Shown here piece after piece: positions 1 to 11,630 of a DNA stretch of 64,000 nt (positions are counted from its first letter, which is position 1; each line of letters opens with the position of its first letter). The notes below the pieces were generated by a model. It saw only the letters and a program-made list of their open reading frames with translations, was not told where the DNA came from and did not search any database. Both the position numbers and the translations under genes were made by a program. The stretch lies in contig NMRA01000071.1 in NCBI GenBank assembly GCA_002633005.1, forward strand, positions 748,449-812,448. The letters are read 5' to 3'. Origin of the DNA: Phoronis australis. Taxonomy: Eukaryota; Phoronida; Phoronidae.

Positions 1-156
1 GGCTATGGTCAGTCTATTGTACCTTGCAGGCTGTGGTCAGTCTATTGTACCTTGCAGGCTATGGTCAGTCTATTGTACCTTGCAGGCTGTGGTCAGTCTA
101 TTGTACCTTGCAGGCTGTGGTCAGTCTATTGTACCTTGCAGGCTATGGTCAGTCTT
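1..156. repeat. 28-bp tandem minisatellite, about 5.5 copies
   Basis: The unit begins ggctgtggtcagtctattgt and repeats every 28 bases from the first base of the window, with G/A changes at one site. It continues off the left edge, so its full length is unknown. It reads open in one frame only because of its regular composition. Confidence 0.9.
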
Positions 157-680
157 ATATTGTGCTAGGGCTGGTGTCAAACTCACGGCTGTGAAAAATA
201 CCACAAAGAAACAAAGACTGCTATTTACCGATTGGGTCGCAGTCGATTGCTGGAACTTGGCAATGGTCGCCATCTTGATTAGATTCACGTGTGCATTCGT
301 CCAATGAATGTGCAGTTGTTGGACACGACAACGACTTCCATTGCGCCGCTACAGATGAAGCGTCAACAAGTACTCTTGGGATGGAATTGATGTTGTATCC
401 TAAAAACTTGCAAACAGCCTGGAAAACATTAGATCACGTGATTTTGGTGGGAGTTAAATCTGGCGAAAGCCTACAACCACCAAATGCACCATGTAACTAG
501 AGATTATTTATTTTTTTATCATTTTCTCTCTGCCAAGTCATTTTTATAACACAACTAAATATTTTGGCGTCGAATGTCTGTTTTCAAAACTCAACTCCTT
601 TATGTGTAGTATTGAAGGCAGGAGACAGTAATCGTTTTTAAACGTAGTTAAAACTACTGACAACATTGCATTTAAGCCAA
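157..680. other. Unassigned sequence, no supported gene
   Basis: This stretch holds a 70-codon open frame at 291-500 (plus) with no recognisable domain or splice support. I see no RNA gene or transposon ends. It may hold part of the 3' region of the minus-strand lectin/SRCR gene, but no exon could be placed. Confidence 0.4.
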
Positions 681-810
681 TGTTTCTATGAACAATCAAA
701 CCCCTGCAATGTGACTTGATGGTATGTTTCTATGAACAACCAAACCCGTGCACTGTGACTTGATGGTATGTTTCTATGAACGACCAAACCCGTGCACTGT
801 GACTTGATGT
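681..810. repeat. 44-bp tandem repeat, 3 copies
   Basis: Three consecutive units start tgtttctatgaac at 681, 725 and 769 and end in gtgacttgatg. They differ by a few substitutions. Confidence 0.85.
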
Positions 811-1950
811 AGAGTGTCGCAGTCACATGAAACTTTCCGTTAAGTCTCCGATCGTAGTTTTTGTGCTTTAGTGGAAAAAAGCTACGTGATGTTGACGTCT
901 TAGACTAAACTCATTAGGCTGCTTGCCGCGGGAAGTTAGATTTAGTCGCCAACTAAAGACTGCCGTCAAGAACATTCCGTGAGGTTTGATGCAGGCACAT
1001 GTACAAACTCGTAATATCTTAAGTACAGCTCACTGCGCCTAAAAGTCGTGTTGTCGTGACGGTGTTGACCCATATTTCACCTACCGGGACTAACTCGGTG
1101 AACTATCCGTCCAAAAAAACAAAGTAGCATGTACATACTGGCACCTGCTTGTCCAATTTATTGCAAAATGAAGATCTGAAATCTCCCCTCTATGGTATGA
1201 TATTAGTGGAGTGCACGGACTACCATTTCAAGCGATGTCGTTGATTCACACCGAAAACTGCTGAAGTTAGTCTCTTTGATCCAACGCGTATTTAAGGCCA
1301 CTTTAAATATGCAACCGAAGTTGTCCATCATTAATCTTTCACTTTGGGGGGGGGGGGGGNGGGGGCGTGGTCACTCTGATGACGGTGTGTTGGCGTAGTC
1401 TGGGGATGTCTCTGTAGTCCTAATGTTTATTGGTCCGAAGATTCGAAAGTCCGAACTATTTCAAAAACTATTGAAAAATGATAAAAGGATCTATAATTCG
1501 AAGGTTCAGAGGTTTTTCGTCATTTTTTAATGTTTATTACGAATACTTCAATGTATAACAATAAGAGTTATGCCCTTAAGGCGCTATAAAACATTATATC
1601 TAGGTGTCAGCATTACTTCACATGTAATGTGAGGACAAACTGATGAATGCTCATACTTACATATACGTTAGTATATACATGTACAAACGCAACAAGAATT
1701 TCAACGGTATGTACTAAAAACGATTATGAATGTAAAAATGGATAGATATGTCAATTTTAATATAAATTTATGATACTTCTGTAGCTTTGATAGCAAGAAA
1801 AACGTCAATGTATCTGTAGTAGGAAGGTTGTGTAGAACAGGCTATTCCTTCGGCCTGTAGAGACATCGGATTTTGTTATCAGACTATCGAGCCTTTGGAC
1901 TATAAAATCTTCGTACCAACTAGCTTTCTGACTTTAACTATGACCTGTTG
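811..1950. other. Non-coding stretch with poly-G tract and assembly N
   Basis: I see no gene. A G homopolymer at about 1347-1365 is interrupted by an N at 1360, so the true length there is unresolved. Confidence 0.4.
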
Positions 1951-1959
1951 CCCTATCAT

Positions 1960-2335
1960 ACAGACTACCCTGCCATACAGTAGTTTTGCTAGTGTTCGGA
2001 GTGTATTTCGGACTAAAGACAAAGTCGTAGTCCATTACATACAAACTATCTTGTCTGACATTGATTGTACTTGTGTTCTAATTGTGCTTCTGTCTATAGA
2101 CAATGGCAGCATAGTCCAATGCATATATATTATCTAGTTATACAACAGTTGTACTAGTGTTCTGACTGTGTTTTGGACGATAGACATAACCGTAGACCAA
2201 TACATACAGACTATCGTGTCATACACCGGTTTTAATGGTGTCCAGACTTAATTTTGGGACATGACTGGAGCTCAGAGCTTACAGACTACCTTGTCATACA
2301 GTGGATGTACTGGTGTTCTGTACTTCAATCTTCTC
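1960..2335. repeat. Degenerate tandem repeat, period about 80 bp
   Basis: A block containing tgttc(t/g)ga followed by a tttcggac/tttggacg-like string and a catacagactat-like string recurs at about 1993, 2074, 2159, 2239 and 2314, giving spacings of 81, 85, 80 and 75 bases. The units have diverged strongly. The array lies just 3' (on the minus strand) of the last recognised SRCR exon. Confidence 0.6.
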
Positions 2336-2428
2336 CCGAGAAACAAATCATTTATTGTAATAGCATAGGACACGGTGACTATTCACAGTGTTGTTGTAAT
2401 TATTCGATAGAATGTGGCAACAACTCAC

Positions 2429-2538
2429 CTTTGCAGTTTCCTGTGTGATTTCGCAAACCGTACCCCACAGTGACCCGTCGAAAAGTTCTAACCGTCCGTA
2501 AGAGCCATACCTCCCTGCGTATTCTAGCCTGACTTTAC
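2429..2538 (-). CDS. SRCR half-domain exon of the lectin gene
   Basis: This 110-bp exon has acceptor ctcag and donor GCAAAG|gtgagt. It encodes the start of a scavenger receptor cysteine-rich domain, with the typical VRL...GRLE.F.G.WGTVC pattern. It starts in phase 1, exactly matching the end of the preceding lectin exon, and ends in phase 0. Confidence 0.75.
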
Positions 2539-5500
2539 CTGAGGAGTGCAGGGAGTAGTATATGAAGAAGGCAAGGAGGTCGCAGACCATCGTTTTGCAT
2601 AAATTACCATGCAACGTTGAGTTTTCAACGAGTGCATGATGTGCTGACAACAGGAAGACAAATGTACATCTTGAGAAAACATGTCATGTGTACGTTGACT
2701 AAATCATCTGCTGCATTACGTTAATGCAGTGTCTGGTAGTGAATAAACTGCAGAATTATTGACATCAGAGCTGTCTCCCTTAATGTTGCTAACGCGAGTT
2801 TCTCTTGCGGAAATACGAAAATTAATGTGACTGTGCGCTTCTTTGAATAAACAAGGACATGACGAAAAAGTAAGATCGTGCAAGTCCTAGAAGTGTTTGC
2901 GTCTACGGAACGCAGCCCATATCAATAGGGGCATCCAACCAATCCGCTACCTGGTTATACGATATCATTATGCTTCGATAACCCAATATTCCCAAAATCC
3001 ATTAGCCATACGACATTTTCCTGTGTCTATAAAAAGCATACACACCCAACCCACGCATATATATGTTTACCTCAAAAACTAGCCACCATGACTTCACTTG
3101 CTTCATTATGATATGAATCAGAAAGAAAAATATAGTGAAACTTTATTCCTTACCGAATTCAAACACTTGGACTTCACATAGTGTCAGTTGGTTGGTTTGA
3201 CTGTCATCACTTAGTATCTGTATACTGACGTATTGACCTAGTAATGGCTGGCCACACCACAGGATGATGTGTTCTGATGAACGGAATCCGCCAAAACGTT
3301 GCGTGCACAAACTATTGTTTTGGAAACCATTCTCACCTTGAAAGCCGATTCGAATCTCGAGATTTCGTAATTCGTTCCCTGTAACAAGACTGGGTTGTCT
3401 CCAAATAACGTCCTGAGACGATTAAAGGCGAAGGCAACCTTTTTTCATGTCACTTTTAGCAAAAATAAGGTTCATTGATTATCCCAGACACATTTTTCAC
3501 TTAATGACAGCTTTTCGTAATTTGATTAATTTCTCGTCCTCTACTCCGGAAGTGACGTTTTGGGAGGCAAGAGTTTCGCGCCAATTTCTTTTCATTATAG
3601 TTTGACTGTGAGAGCTGTCGAGTCAGTCATTGTTCTACCTTGGTTGTGATAAGTTCGGTCGTCGTTTGCTTTTGTTTACAAGGCAGTCAACATGCCACGC
3701 TGTTGCTGCGTGCCGGGATGTACTCATTATCGTCTCACACGCGCTTTGGGTACCTTGCGTCGCTTTCCGAAGGATGACACACTTCGCCGTACTTGGCTAG
3801 CTCGTTCATGTGAAGAACGCAGCGCTACCCGTCCACGCAACGTACAAAGCAGTGGAGGGTTACCGAGTGTGTGGCAAGCATTTTCTGCCGTCAGATTATG
3901 ACAGATATGTACGCTGAATTGATGAAGGTCCCTGCGAAACAACGCCTGAAGAAGGGTACCATACCGTCGCTGTTGATTCCCGGCAGTGCCCCGTCGCCAA
4001 CCCCGAGAAGTGCGTTTTTGAAGCGAGAAGCCTCGCGAGCTGTGGCCACTATATACAGTGACTGGAGGCACTTCATCTACTGTCACCCGTGCCTCCGAAC
4101 GTACCCCATTGCGTGCAATTCCGGGAACTAGCAGTGATTCGCCCTGTGCTGTTGTCTCTAGCCCAGAGCCTGTAAGCAGCCCTGCAGCGATGTTGAGTAG
4201 TGGGAGTGAATACAGGCCCAGTTCGACACCCAGTGAAGAGGACAGTTCGTCATCCAATGAACAGATCGGTGAGCCTAAGTTTGATAAGTTTATTGTGGAC
4301 TTGTATTGGAGCTATTTGGAAGGTGCCAGGTGTGTGGCGAGGGAGTCACACGGCGGGATGTAAGCAGTTTGGGTGCTCAGATCACCCTTCAGTGGGAGTG
4401 TGTCGCGGGACACTCGGGCAAGTGGGACAGTTCTTCCTCTGTACGCGAGACGATAATGAGTACACCCCAGTACGCAGCAACAGCGTGGCATGTTGACTGA
4501 CTCGTAAGCAAAAGCAAACGACGACCGAACTTATCACAACCGAGGTAGAACAATGACTGACTCGACTGCTCTCACAGTCAGACTATATGAAAAGAAATTG
4601 GCGCGAAATTCTTGCCTCCCAAAACGTCACTTCCGGAGTAGACGACGAGTAACTAATTAAATTACGAAAAGCAGTAAACAAGTGAAAAATATGGGAGTAT
4701 GGGATAATCAACGAACCTTATTTTTGCTAAAAATGACATGGAAAAAGGTTGCCTTCGCCTTTAAGGCAAACAGGCAGGCGTGCAATAATTGAAACCCCAA
4801 GATGACCACGTGATGTCACTAGCCTGAGCATACATGTACAGCCGCAAGTCTTGTTGATTGCCAATCAGCTCTTGAGGCCTATTCGAGGAATTGAAACTGG
4901 GACTCAAAATTATTTTCTGCATGTTTGTTTTCTGTTAAGCAAATTGTCCCCTTCTGAGCAAAAGTTCGTCGGTTGACCCCATATTTAATGCTAGAATCTT
5001 CGTATATCTAAATACACTCGATCACGCAATCAAAACACTTGTTGATACTGAACTAGCTTACTACGGGAAACGTATGTTAAATAAAATGAAAACAGTGAGT
5101 ATACTGGGTGTTCACGTACTATTTTCTAATTAGTCATCAAAGTGGCGGATGTTCTTATTCAATTCATAATTAATTGATAAACGTAACTGAAAATTTCTCA
5201 CAGCAGCAATCGGCCCGATTCCTGATTGTCAGAAAGCCTATTTCATGGCGCGACCCCAAGTCCAGCAACCACCACGGGTCTTTTTGTACATTCGTCTGCG
5301 AACACGTAGTCAACTCTCCACTAACTCTGCCGTCTATCGCCAGGTTCGCATACTGTTGTGTTCCGTTGTGACTCGACGTGGTAGACTGGTAAGAATTTTT
5401 TCCAGTTGCTAGGTTACCCGCTGAAAAACATTTAGGAAACTTGTCATGATAGGTAACTGACTGGTGATATATACATATAGCCTGTCCATTCTTGTTTGCA

Positions 5501-8500
5501 ACTTTTATTTGACAACTCTGAAGATTGTGACCGTTTTAGTAAATAACTATGAAAACGTGACAAATGTCTTAAGCAACCGATACAAACTCTGCTGCAAAAC
5601 CTTACCCAAAGAACTACGTGCTTCTATTTACAAAACAAAAACGCATTTCGAGGTTGTCCATAGCAATAAAATCTATTGGATTTTTGTGATTTTATAATAT
5701 ATGGCAAAATCTCTCGGTTGTCTGCTTTACGTTTGCAGAAAGCAAGGACGGCAACTTAACTATTTAAACACGCTTAAAACACCTTGCAGTTTAACTCTGC
5801 GTGAGAGTGTTCTGCTGCTACTACGGATCAGTATTGTGTTGGGTACAGCTCAACTGCTTATATTGAGCAAAGCACGTTCACGCATGTAAAAAATACCGAT
5901 CGATTACTGAGTAGTTGAAAAACACGTTCATGTACAATTGTACATTAAAAATTTAAAGGTCTATGATTATTTTCCTCGAATCACTGAACTCGCATACGTA
6001 AAAGTTTCGTGACGGTCTCCTAAATTGCATGCCAAGTAGATTTGATTATTTTCGATGACGACGAAAACGATGTCGCATTATATCTGAGCCTCTTAGCTTA
6101 GGAAATGTTTAGTGGTGGTCACATGGGTCGTCAATGGATTTGGGATTTGATCAAATAATGCACAGTCACTGCGGCGTCGGAAGCGTTTTCCTTATTGAAT
6201 CGGCAAATGACGTAAGAAGTCGGCAATGGAAAGGGTAGGAGAGAGATACCGTGGTTCTCTGATGCCCCACCCTCTGAAATGTTAGAGTGTTCAAGTCTCA
6301 CTTTGTGCATTCTAGAAGCCTCCGTCGAAACGCCTTTTTTGGTTCACATTATGGAAAATATAGTTCCGGCGCCCATGAATCATGTTTACTCTCGCCAAAA
6401 TGGAGAATATATATCGTTGAACCAGTTTTTACGTGCCCTTATATATTTGAGTAATTCAGTTAGCGGGGCCTCGAACGCGATGACCAGAATACATTGCAAT
6501 ATTGAAAGTGTTTCTCTGCCACTGAAAGAGCATTCAACCTGCTCACCATGTAATTTTAGGTTTGTTCATAAATATTTTTATTTCCGTTGGTATCAAAGCA
6601 TTTTCTTACACTTTCAAATTTCAAAAAAATTCAAAAAAATAACGATATGTCAACTGCTCGCCACTTCGTCGATTTTTCAGTCACAAGGCAAAGCACGTCT
6701 CCTTATTTGCTATGGCAAGACATAGACGTAGCACATTTCTTTAATATTATTATGGAAATGTGACCTTTGACCTCAGTCGATTTCAAGCCACTGACTGTGA
6801 GAGCACGCGCACAATTATCATAAATTAGAAGCTCTGTGGTAACCACAGAGTCTTTCCTACGTGTGCATTTCAAAAATCGTGAATTTTGGGATTTTTCATG
6901 GAAATTTCTCACAGGGGAAAGTGAATTACTAGACCCGGCATTAGTATACCGGCCCGTGAGCTGACCTCTTATCGATGAGGTATTTTGTTCATAGGCCTAT
7001 ATGCGTGAGCCGTGTTCTCAATACGTCTGAATATGAGTTCAATTTTTAGTGGTAAAGTCGTCTAAACAAAAAATAGTGTTATGGACAAAATACAGCTTTA
7101 ATGCATGATACGCTACGATACGATATACTGTGGCATACCAGTACACGACCAGTGTCACATATATAATCTGATTGGCTAAAGCGCAGTAGGTTAACATCCG
7201 TTATGAAACGACGTTGGCCGGTAACCTATATTATCGCTTTCCAGTAAGAACGGACGACAGGTGTCCCTCTTACTTGTGCAGGCGTCATTAACGAAGCCAA
7301 TAAGAACATGTCAATCTGATAAGAGATGAAAAAATGAGAGGGAATAATTTTAAGTAATCGTGACCGACCCTCGGGTTTATAGTGCAGACTTCGGAGGAGC
7401 AATGCTGGTCTAGTCCGGCTATCAGAACTCAAATGATTGCCCTTGACCTTCTTGCGCCAGTGGCGGATCTAAGATATCACAAGGGGGGGCCCAACATTTT
7501 CTCCGGCTGTAAGCATTTGCGCAAACCACGATTTTAGATGCGCACAGCACCGAATGGGGGGAGGTCGGGAGGAGGGCAAACCCCCCTCCCGCCCAGGAAA
7601 TTTTTCTGTTTTTCCTCTAAAAATCAAGCATTTTCCTTGATTTCTGATGTATTATCCAAGAAAAAAAGGAAAAAAAACAAAAAACACGAAGACCGTGACA
7701 CACAGGAAAAATTGCGAGTTTCACAGACTCGACCTCACGACCTGGCTGATAGTACGCGCGTGCTTTACCACTACACCACCACGATTTCACTACAAATCGT
7801 GTGCTATGAGACCTACTTGTTTATGGTCTACAGCGTTTGCGCGCGAAACCTACTTCTTTTTGTAATGCTTATTACACGTTTTATATTTTGTGTAATCGGT
7901 TCTTAACAAATTTGTTGTATTTAAAATAGTCTTCAAATGCCCAAAAGACCAAATCCGTTTTTCGTGTTGGCAATAATGACGGGATTGCTTTGGAAATCGT
8001 CTTAAGTTAAGGTTTGGCAAAGAGAGAATTAATGAGTTTCTGAGTGATTCACTTAGGCTTCGATTAAAATTCACATCTTACCAGCAGCTTCTGTTTTTTC
8101 ATCGTCACTCAGGTTCCATTTTCCTTAAAAAATGAAGTAAATTTTCTCCATTGCACAGTGGAGCAGACGACGGAAACGGAGTCGTAGTGCGCAGCGCCAC
8201 TGCCGGTCGCCTGGGATATCGCGGGAGAGCCTACACTTAGCCATAGTTCCGTTACGAATGCGCCGTGTTCCGAATTTGACACTTGAAATTGGATCTGAGC
8301 CCCCCTCCCCAAACACTAAAACTGCACACATTTAAATCTTTTTTCAGCCGTATAATTTTAATTACAGTGGAAAATTAATAAACTCAACATTTCCCTACGC
8401 TCTTGCTGTTTTATTTTTTTGCGGCAGCCAAGGGGGGGGGGGGCCCCCCCCCTCCTAAATCCGCCTATGTGCGCAGAGCGGTTTTGAAATCCAACCCGGT

Positions 8501-11075
8501 TACTCGAGTTATTTTTGATGGGACATACAGGTAAATGGATTGGAGCCGACGCAATAGCGAATGTAGTTATGTTTTTCAATTTGCTGAAAGGACAGAAAGT
8601 TAAAAACCCTGTGGGCGCTGACCAGAACCTTTCACGACCATGTTGCCTTGCTTGAGTGTACATCAAAACTTGAACACAGAACGTGCACTCAGGCTTATCA
8701 CTTATGTTTTTCATTACAATAGATTCAAAGACACGGTCAACAGTATTCAAATACGGACTGGTTCCTACGGTGATATCAGGGTAGAGTTCAGTAACGCTAC
8801 GACCACGCTAAAGAGCAAGAGTTCACGAGATTACGTGAGATATTGCCGTGCGTTTAAAATGAGACGCGTGATTTTGGCTAGACTTTAGCGAGGTCCCTGC
8901 GAAAGTCCACGTGTTACTGAACTCTTTCCAGGCCATAATCTGAGAGAACAGTATTGCCCGAGGTCCATAAGACCTGATGCGCATGGTGCTCCTGTTTCAA
9001 TTTGTTTTATCAAACTGCAACTAATGCTCCTTTCCCGTGTCCATTTTCCGTCTGTTTAAGTTATTAGGTTACCTTGCTCTTACCCGCCTCCCTGTGCTGA
9101 CATCTACTCGCCTCGTGGACACGGTTTATGAGTTTTTACAGTGTTTGATTGGTCAGTGACATCTTGTTGTATGTGCTTCATGAATCAAATTTGTATTCCA
9201 CGCTGAGTTTGGAATCTCTCTTATCACTTTTCAGCCAATCAGAGAACGAAAGTAAAAGTGTTGGTGTACTTATCACTGTAATTGCACGACCATCGCCACT
9301 TGTGCCCTCTATACACGTATCATACATGTATAGAGGGCTAAAACGCGTTGCAATAACTTCCGTTATGAGGTGATGATGACCAAATTAGTGGTGAAATATC
9401 ACTTTTTGTTCCAACCGTTCTGCCATCAGATGTCACTTTTTGGGATCTGACGGCGACTGAAACCATATAACCCACACTTCCACCCCCGCCCTGAAGAGGG
9501 CAGACGATGCCAGTACATACAAGCCAACTAACGAAACAAACAGAAGAAAGAACCATAAAATGTCGTATCATGAAACAAATATGCACCGATCCCTCGGGTA
9601 CACATCGTCAGCTGCACCACGGAAGACTAACGCTGCTCCACGTCAGTAGCTAATATGACTCTCGGTACCGGTCTACGTCCAATCCGTATGTTTGATACAA
9701 AATCTATTTATGTCATGCTGATTGACCGTGTTCGAAGTTTATTCGGTAGTGGACAAGGATTTTGAAATAAATCGAGCGTATTGTTAGCTTTCGTTGATTA
9801 TTTCTCTAAAATGCAATACTACATATTGGTTGCATCTGTTCCTGTGCACAACATAGTTTGTTACCAAAAGATTTTCTTCAATAACTTGTTAAGTATTAGT
9901 AGTTAACTCATACATGTGAAACTAAAAACTTTTAAAGAATCTTTGGAAATCACACATTTGGAAAAACAGTTATAGTTAGTCGTGTTAGTGTCTTCTTTTG
10001 AAAAGATTTATTCGGCATGGAGATAGTCGTACCTTCTACAAACGTTACTTTTTTCGTATGACAATTGCAATTTCATGTTTCCACAGTTACACAAACATGT
10101 CTAGGATTTTCGTTTAACACCTTTTATCACGAGAACTCCACTGTCAAAAATGGAGGCGTCAACGTCTCGAGTTTGACTGCCGAGCTTTCGGGCTAAAATG
10201 ATTTAAACAAAAATCCAAGAGAGCCTTTTGTACGCATTATAATAATTGAAAAGTAATTGCAAGGCCCGCTCTAAAAATTCGGTATCTCCGTGAAAAATTA
10301 TGTTTTAGAAAGAAATAGCAATCGTCCAATAACGGACATCTGTGTTGATATACATGTACCTTCATACTCATTTTAAAATTCTACTGCCATCAACGGTTTT
10401 AAAATACGCAGTTTAAGCTGTCTGCTATGTAACTATTTTAATAATGATTGAATGTTTTTAAAGAAATTCAGTGCTTTGTAACTAAGGTCTCCTTTTGTCT
10501 TTAACATATCATTTATGCGCGTGACAACAACGACTGGAGGGATTTCAATTTAATTAACAAACCGGCCGTTTTCAGACTGTTTGAAGTAATTTTTATTTTT
10601 TCCTGGTTTGAACATAAAGTTTCATTTAGTGCATTTGTTTATTATTTTGACGTCACGCGCACTTACTTGTCACGCACACTTACTTGTCACGCACACTTAC
10701 TTGTCACGCACACTTACTGCACCATCTATACTCGTGTACGAGTAGTGTCTCACTGGAGTTATAGAAGCAGGATTCAACTAAAAACACATACTCACTGTTT
10801 CACAGAATGAAATGACATACAATGCGTAGGTCATTCTTGGCGGATTAGCATACTTTGTAAATAAAATCTTTCAAACTTTTGAGGGTTCACGAGAGTTAGA
10901 GCATTTATTTTGTTTGATAGAGCGCGCGATGTATGGAATGGCATTGTTATTATATGTTAATTTTATTGTAGTACACCAACAGCGGGTTTAGTATACTTAT
11001 ATTTTAGTACTTACCTGTTGTTGCTTTTAAAAGTACAGCACTGACGATCACAAGAGTTAGAGCGGGTTTCTTCAT
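2429..11075 (-). CDS. Secreted F-type lectin (fucolectin) with SRCR domain; 3' end not found
   Basis: Four exons on the minus strand join in phase: 11075-11015 (signal peptide, MKKPALTLVIVSAVLLKATT), 5420-5202, 3378-3154 and 2538-2429, giving 205 residues. Residues 21-167 form an F-type lectin domain, recognised by AIDG, DPWWLLDLGS, TIRNRADCC, NNSLC, LWCGQPLLGQYVSIQI and LTLCEVQVFEF. Residues 168-205 are the first half of an SRCR domain (VRLEYAG, GRLELFDGSLWGTVCE). Each intron has GT-AG ends (gtaagt; gtgaga; gtaagg; gtgagt). F-type lectins bind fucosylated glycans in innate recognition, but here the usual H-x26-R-x-D-x4-R/K motif reads Q-x26-R-A-D-x4-E, so sugar binding is doubtful. The second SRCR half was not found between 1 and 2428, so the gene may continue off the window or be broken. 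Intron 1 (5.6 kb) and intron 2 carry transposons. Confidence 0.8.
3154..3378 (-). CDS. F-type lectin domain exon, C-terminal half
   Basis: This 225-bp exon lies between acceptor ttgttacag and donor gtaagg. It encodes NLEIRIGFQG through LCEVQVFEF, the C-terminal half of the F-type lectin fold with its paired cysteines. The Kolobok-type element begins only 47 bases upstream of its acceptor (at 3426), inside intron 2. Confidence 0.8.
3426..4760 (+). mobile_element. Kolobok-type DNA transposon (copy 1), non-autonomous, TTAA-flanked
   Basis: The element is bounded by TTAA on both sides (3422-3425 and 4761-4764). Its ends AGGCGAAGGCAACC and GGTTGCCTTCGCCT are inverted. The inverted arms are long, roughly 3426-3745 against 4445-4760: the right arm even carries the reverse complement of the first codons of the THAP gene. 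TTAA duplication together with a THAP-bearing protein is the hallmark of the Kolobok superfamily. At 1,335 bp it is far too short for a full transposase. It lies in intron 2 of the lectin gene. Confidence 0.8.
3692..4500 (+). pseudogene. Broken THAP-domain transposase fragment (Kolobok copy 1)
   Basis: The first frame begins MPRCCCVPGC and runs through a THAP-like stretch (GTLRRFPKDD, RRTWLA), then shifts frame near codon 40. Later frames encode a Ser/Pro-rich linker and a Cys pair followed by WECVAGHSGKWDSS, a zinc-knuckle-like segment I associate with Kolobok transposases. No catalytic region follows: the right inverted arm begins directly. Not functional as read; frames shift at least twice. 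Confidence 0.75.
5202..5420 (-). CDS. F-type lectin domain exon, N-terminal half
   Basis: This 219-bp exon follows acceptor gtttttcag and ends at donor gtgaga. It encodes NLATGKNSYQSTTSS through TIRNRADCC, the N-terminal half of an F-type lectin. It joins the signal-peptide exon (phase 1) and the C-terminal half (phase 1) without breaking the frame. Confidence 0.8.
6270..6910. repeat. Interspersed repeat, related to a copy at 37.5-37.9 kb
   Basis: Blocks such as gtcaactgctc, acgtcgtcgattt-like, ctccttattt and atggcaa(g/a)acat occur in the same order here and at about 37500-37870, with roughly three quarters identity by eye. The ends were not determined. It lies in lectin intron 1. No coding capacity is evident. 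Confidence 0.6.
7458..8469. mobile_element. hAT-like DNA element with G/C-rich inverted ends and 5-bp duplication
   Basis: The left end cagtggcggatctaag is followed by a G run; the right end is the approximate inverse (C run, cctaaatccgcctatg). Both sides are flanked by tgcgc (7453-7457 and 8470-8474), a 5-bp target duplication. The ends resemble two short elements elsewhere in the window (34170, 40548). There is no transposase, so it is non-autonomous. A tRNA-like sequence is nested inside. Confidence 0.6.
7714..7783 (-). repeat. tRNA-derived SINE head
   Basis: Read on the minus strand there is a box A-like tggtgtagtgg (7777-7767) and about 30 bases later a box B-like aggtcgagtct (7734-7724), at tRNA-like spacing. 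There is no confident cloverleaf, so I call it a SINE-type relic rather than a tRNA gene. Confidence 0.55.
8475..10650. other. Rest of lectin intron 1; no gene seen
   Basis: AT-rich intronic sequence. The only clear structure is a 35-base near-perfect palindrome at 9304-9338. Several 70-130 codon open frames exist but none has domain similarity or splice support. Confidence 0.4.
9304..9338. repeat. Near-perfect palindrome, 17-bp arms
   Basis: gccctctatacacgtat and atacatgtatagagggc are reverse complements with one mismatch, separated by a single base. Confidence 0.8.
10652..10718. repeat. 17-bp tandem repeat, 4 copies
   Basis: The unit tcacgcacacttacttg repeats four times; the first copy has one change and the last is cut short. 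Confidence 0.85.
11015..11075 (-). CDS. Signal-peptide exon of the F-type lectin/SRCR gene
   Basis: An ATG at 11075-11073 opens 20 codons of a classical signal peptide: two lysines, then a hydrophobic core ALTLVIVSAVLL, ending small/polar. The exon ends at donor gtaagt in phase 1, which matches the first lectin exon at 5420. The gene's 5' region is directly followed (upstream) by the second Kolobok copy at 11631. Confidence 0.75.
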
Positions 11076-11630
11076 TATTTCAAACTTGGCGACTGTTAAC
11101 ACAAGCAGCCGCCTCTCATCTTGAAAGATCTTCTAGAACTGAAAATCACAACTTCTAAGTTACGTGAAAATATCATGAATAAAAAATGAACGCTTTTTAT
11201 CAACTTGGTGTATTGAATGTTCATTCGCTCATGTTTTAATCAAGATCCACGGGGAAATGACAAAAACTGGGTTTGTCAGCGTGTTTCCGTGATCGTTACG
11301 ATTTATAAGATTGAAATGAATAAATAATGAGTGTTTGCGTGAGCTCGAGCGAGTGATCTTAGGTGATATAAAAACGTCTTCAAGTTCGACAGGCTCAATG
11401 CATTTTCAAAATTATATGACCCGCATTTATAGAACCATGTCTGATTAATCAATGTGCGCGCCCTCTGTTTTAAATCCTACTTCTAGACACATGAACATGG
11501 ATGTACATATCTGCACGTGTTCGCTGTGAAATTATCCGTTGAACTTTTGTCCTACCATTAAATTTATTCTACCAAAAATGTATTTTTGAAAGTAAGCATT
11601 CGGTGTTAATGCACTTTAGTGGTTACTTAA

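Noticed and set aside
3422-4764. piggyBac or P element
   Set aside because: TTAA would also fit piggyBac, but the encoded THAP domain and the end sequence AGGCG do not; P elements carry THAP but make 8-bp duplications.
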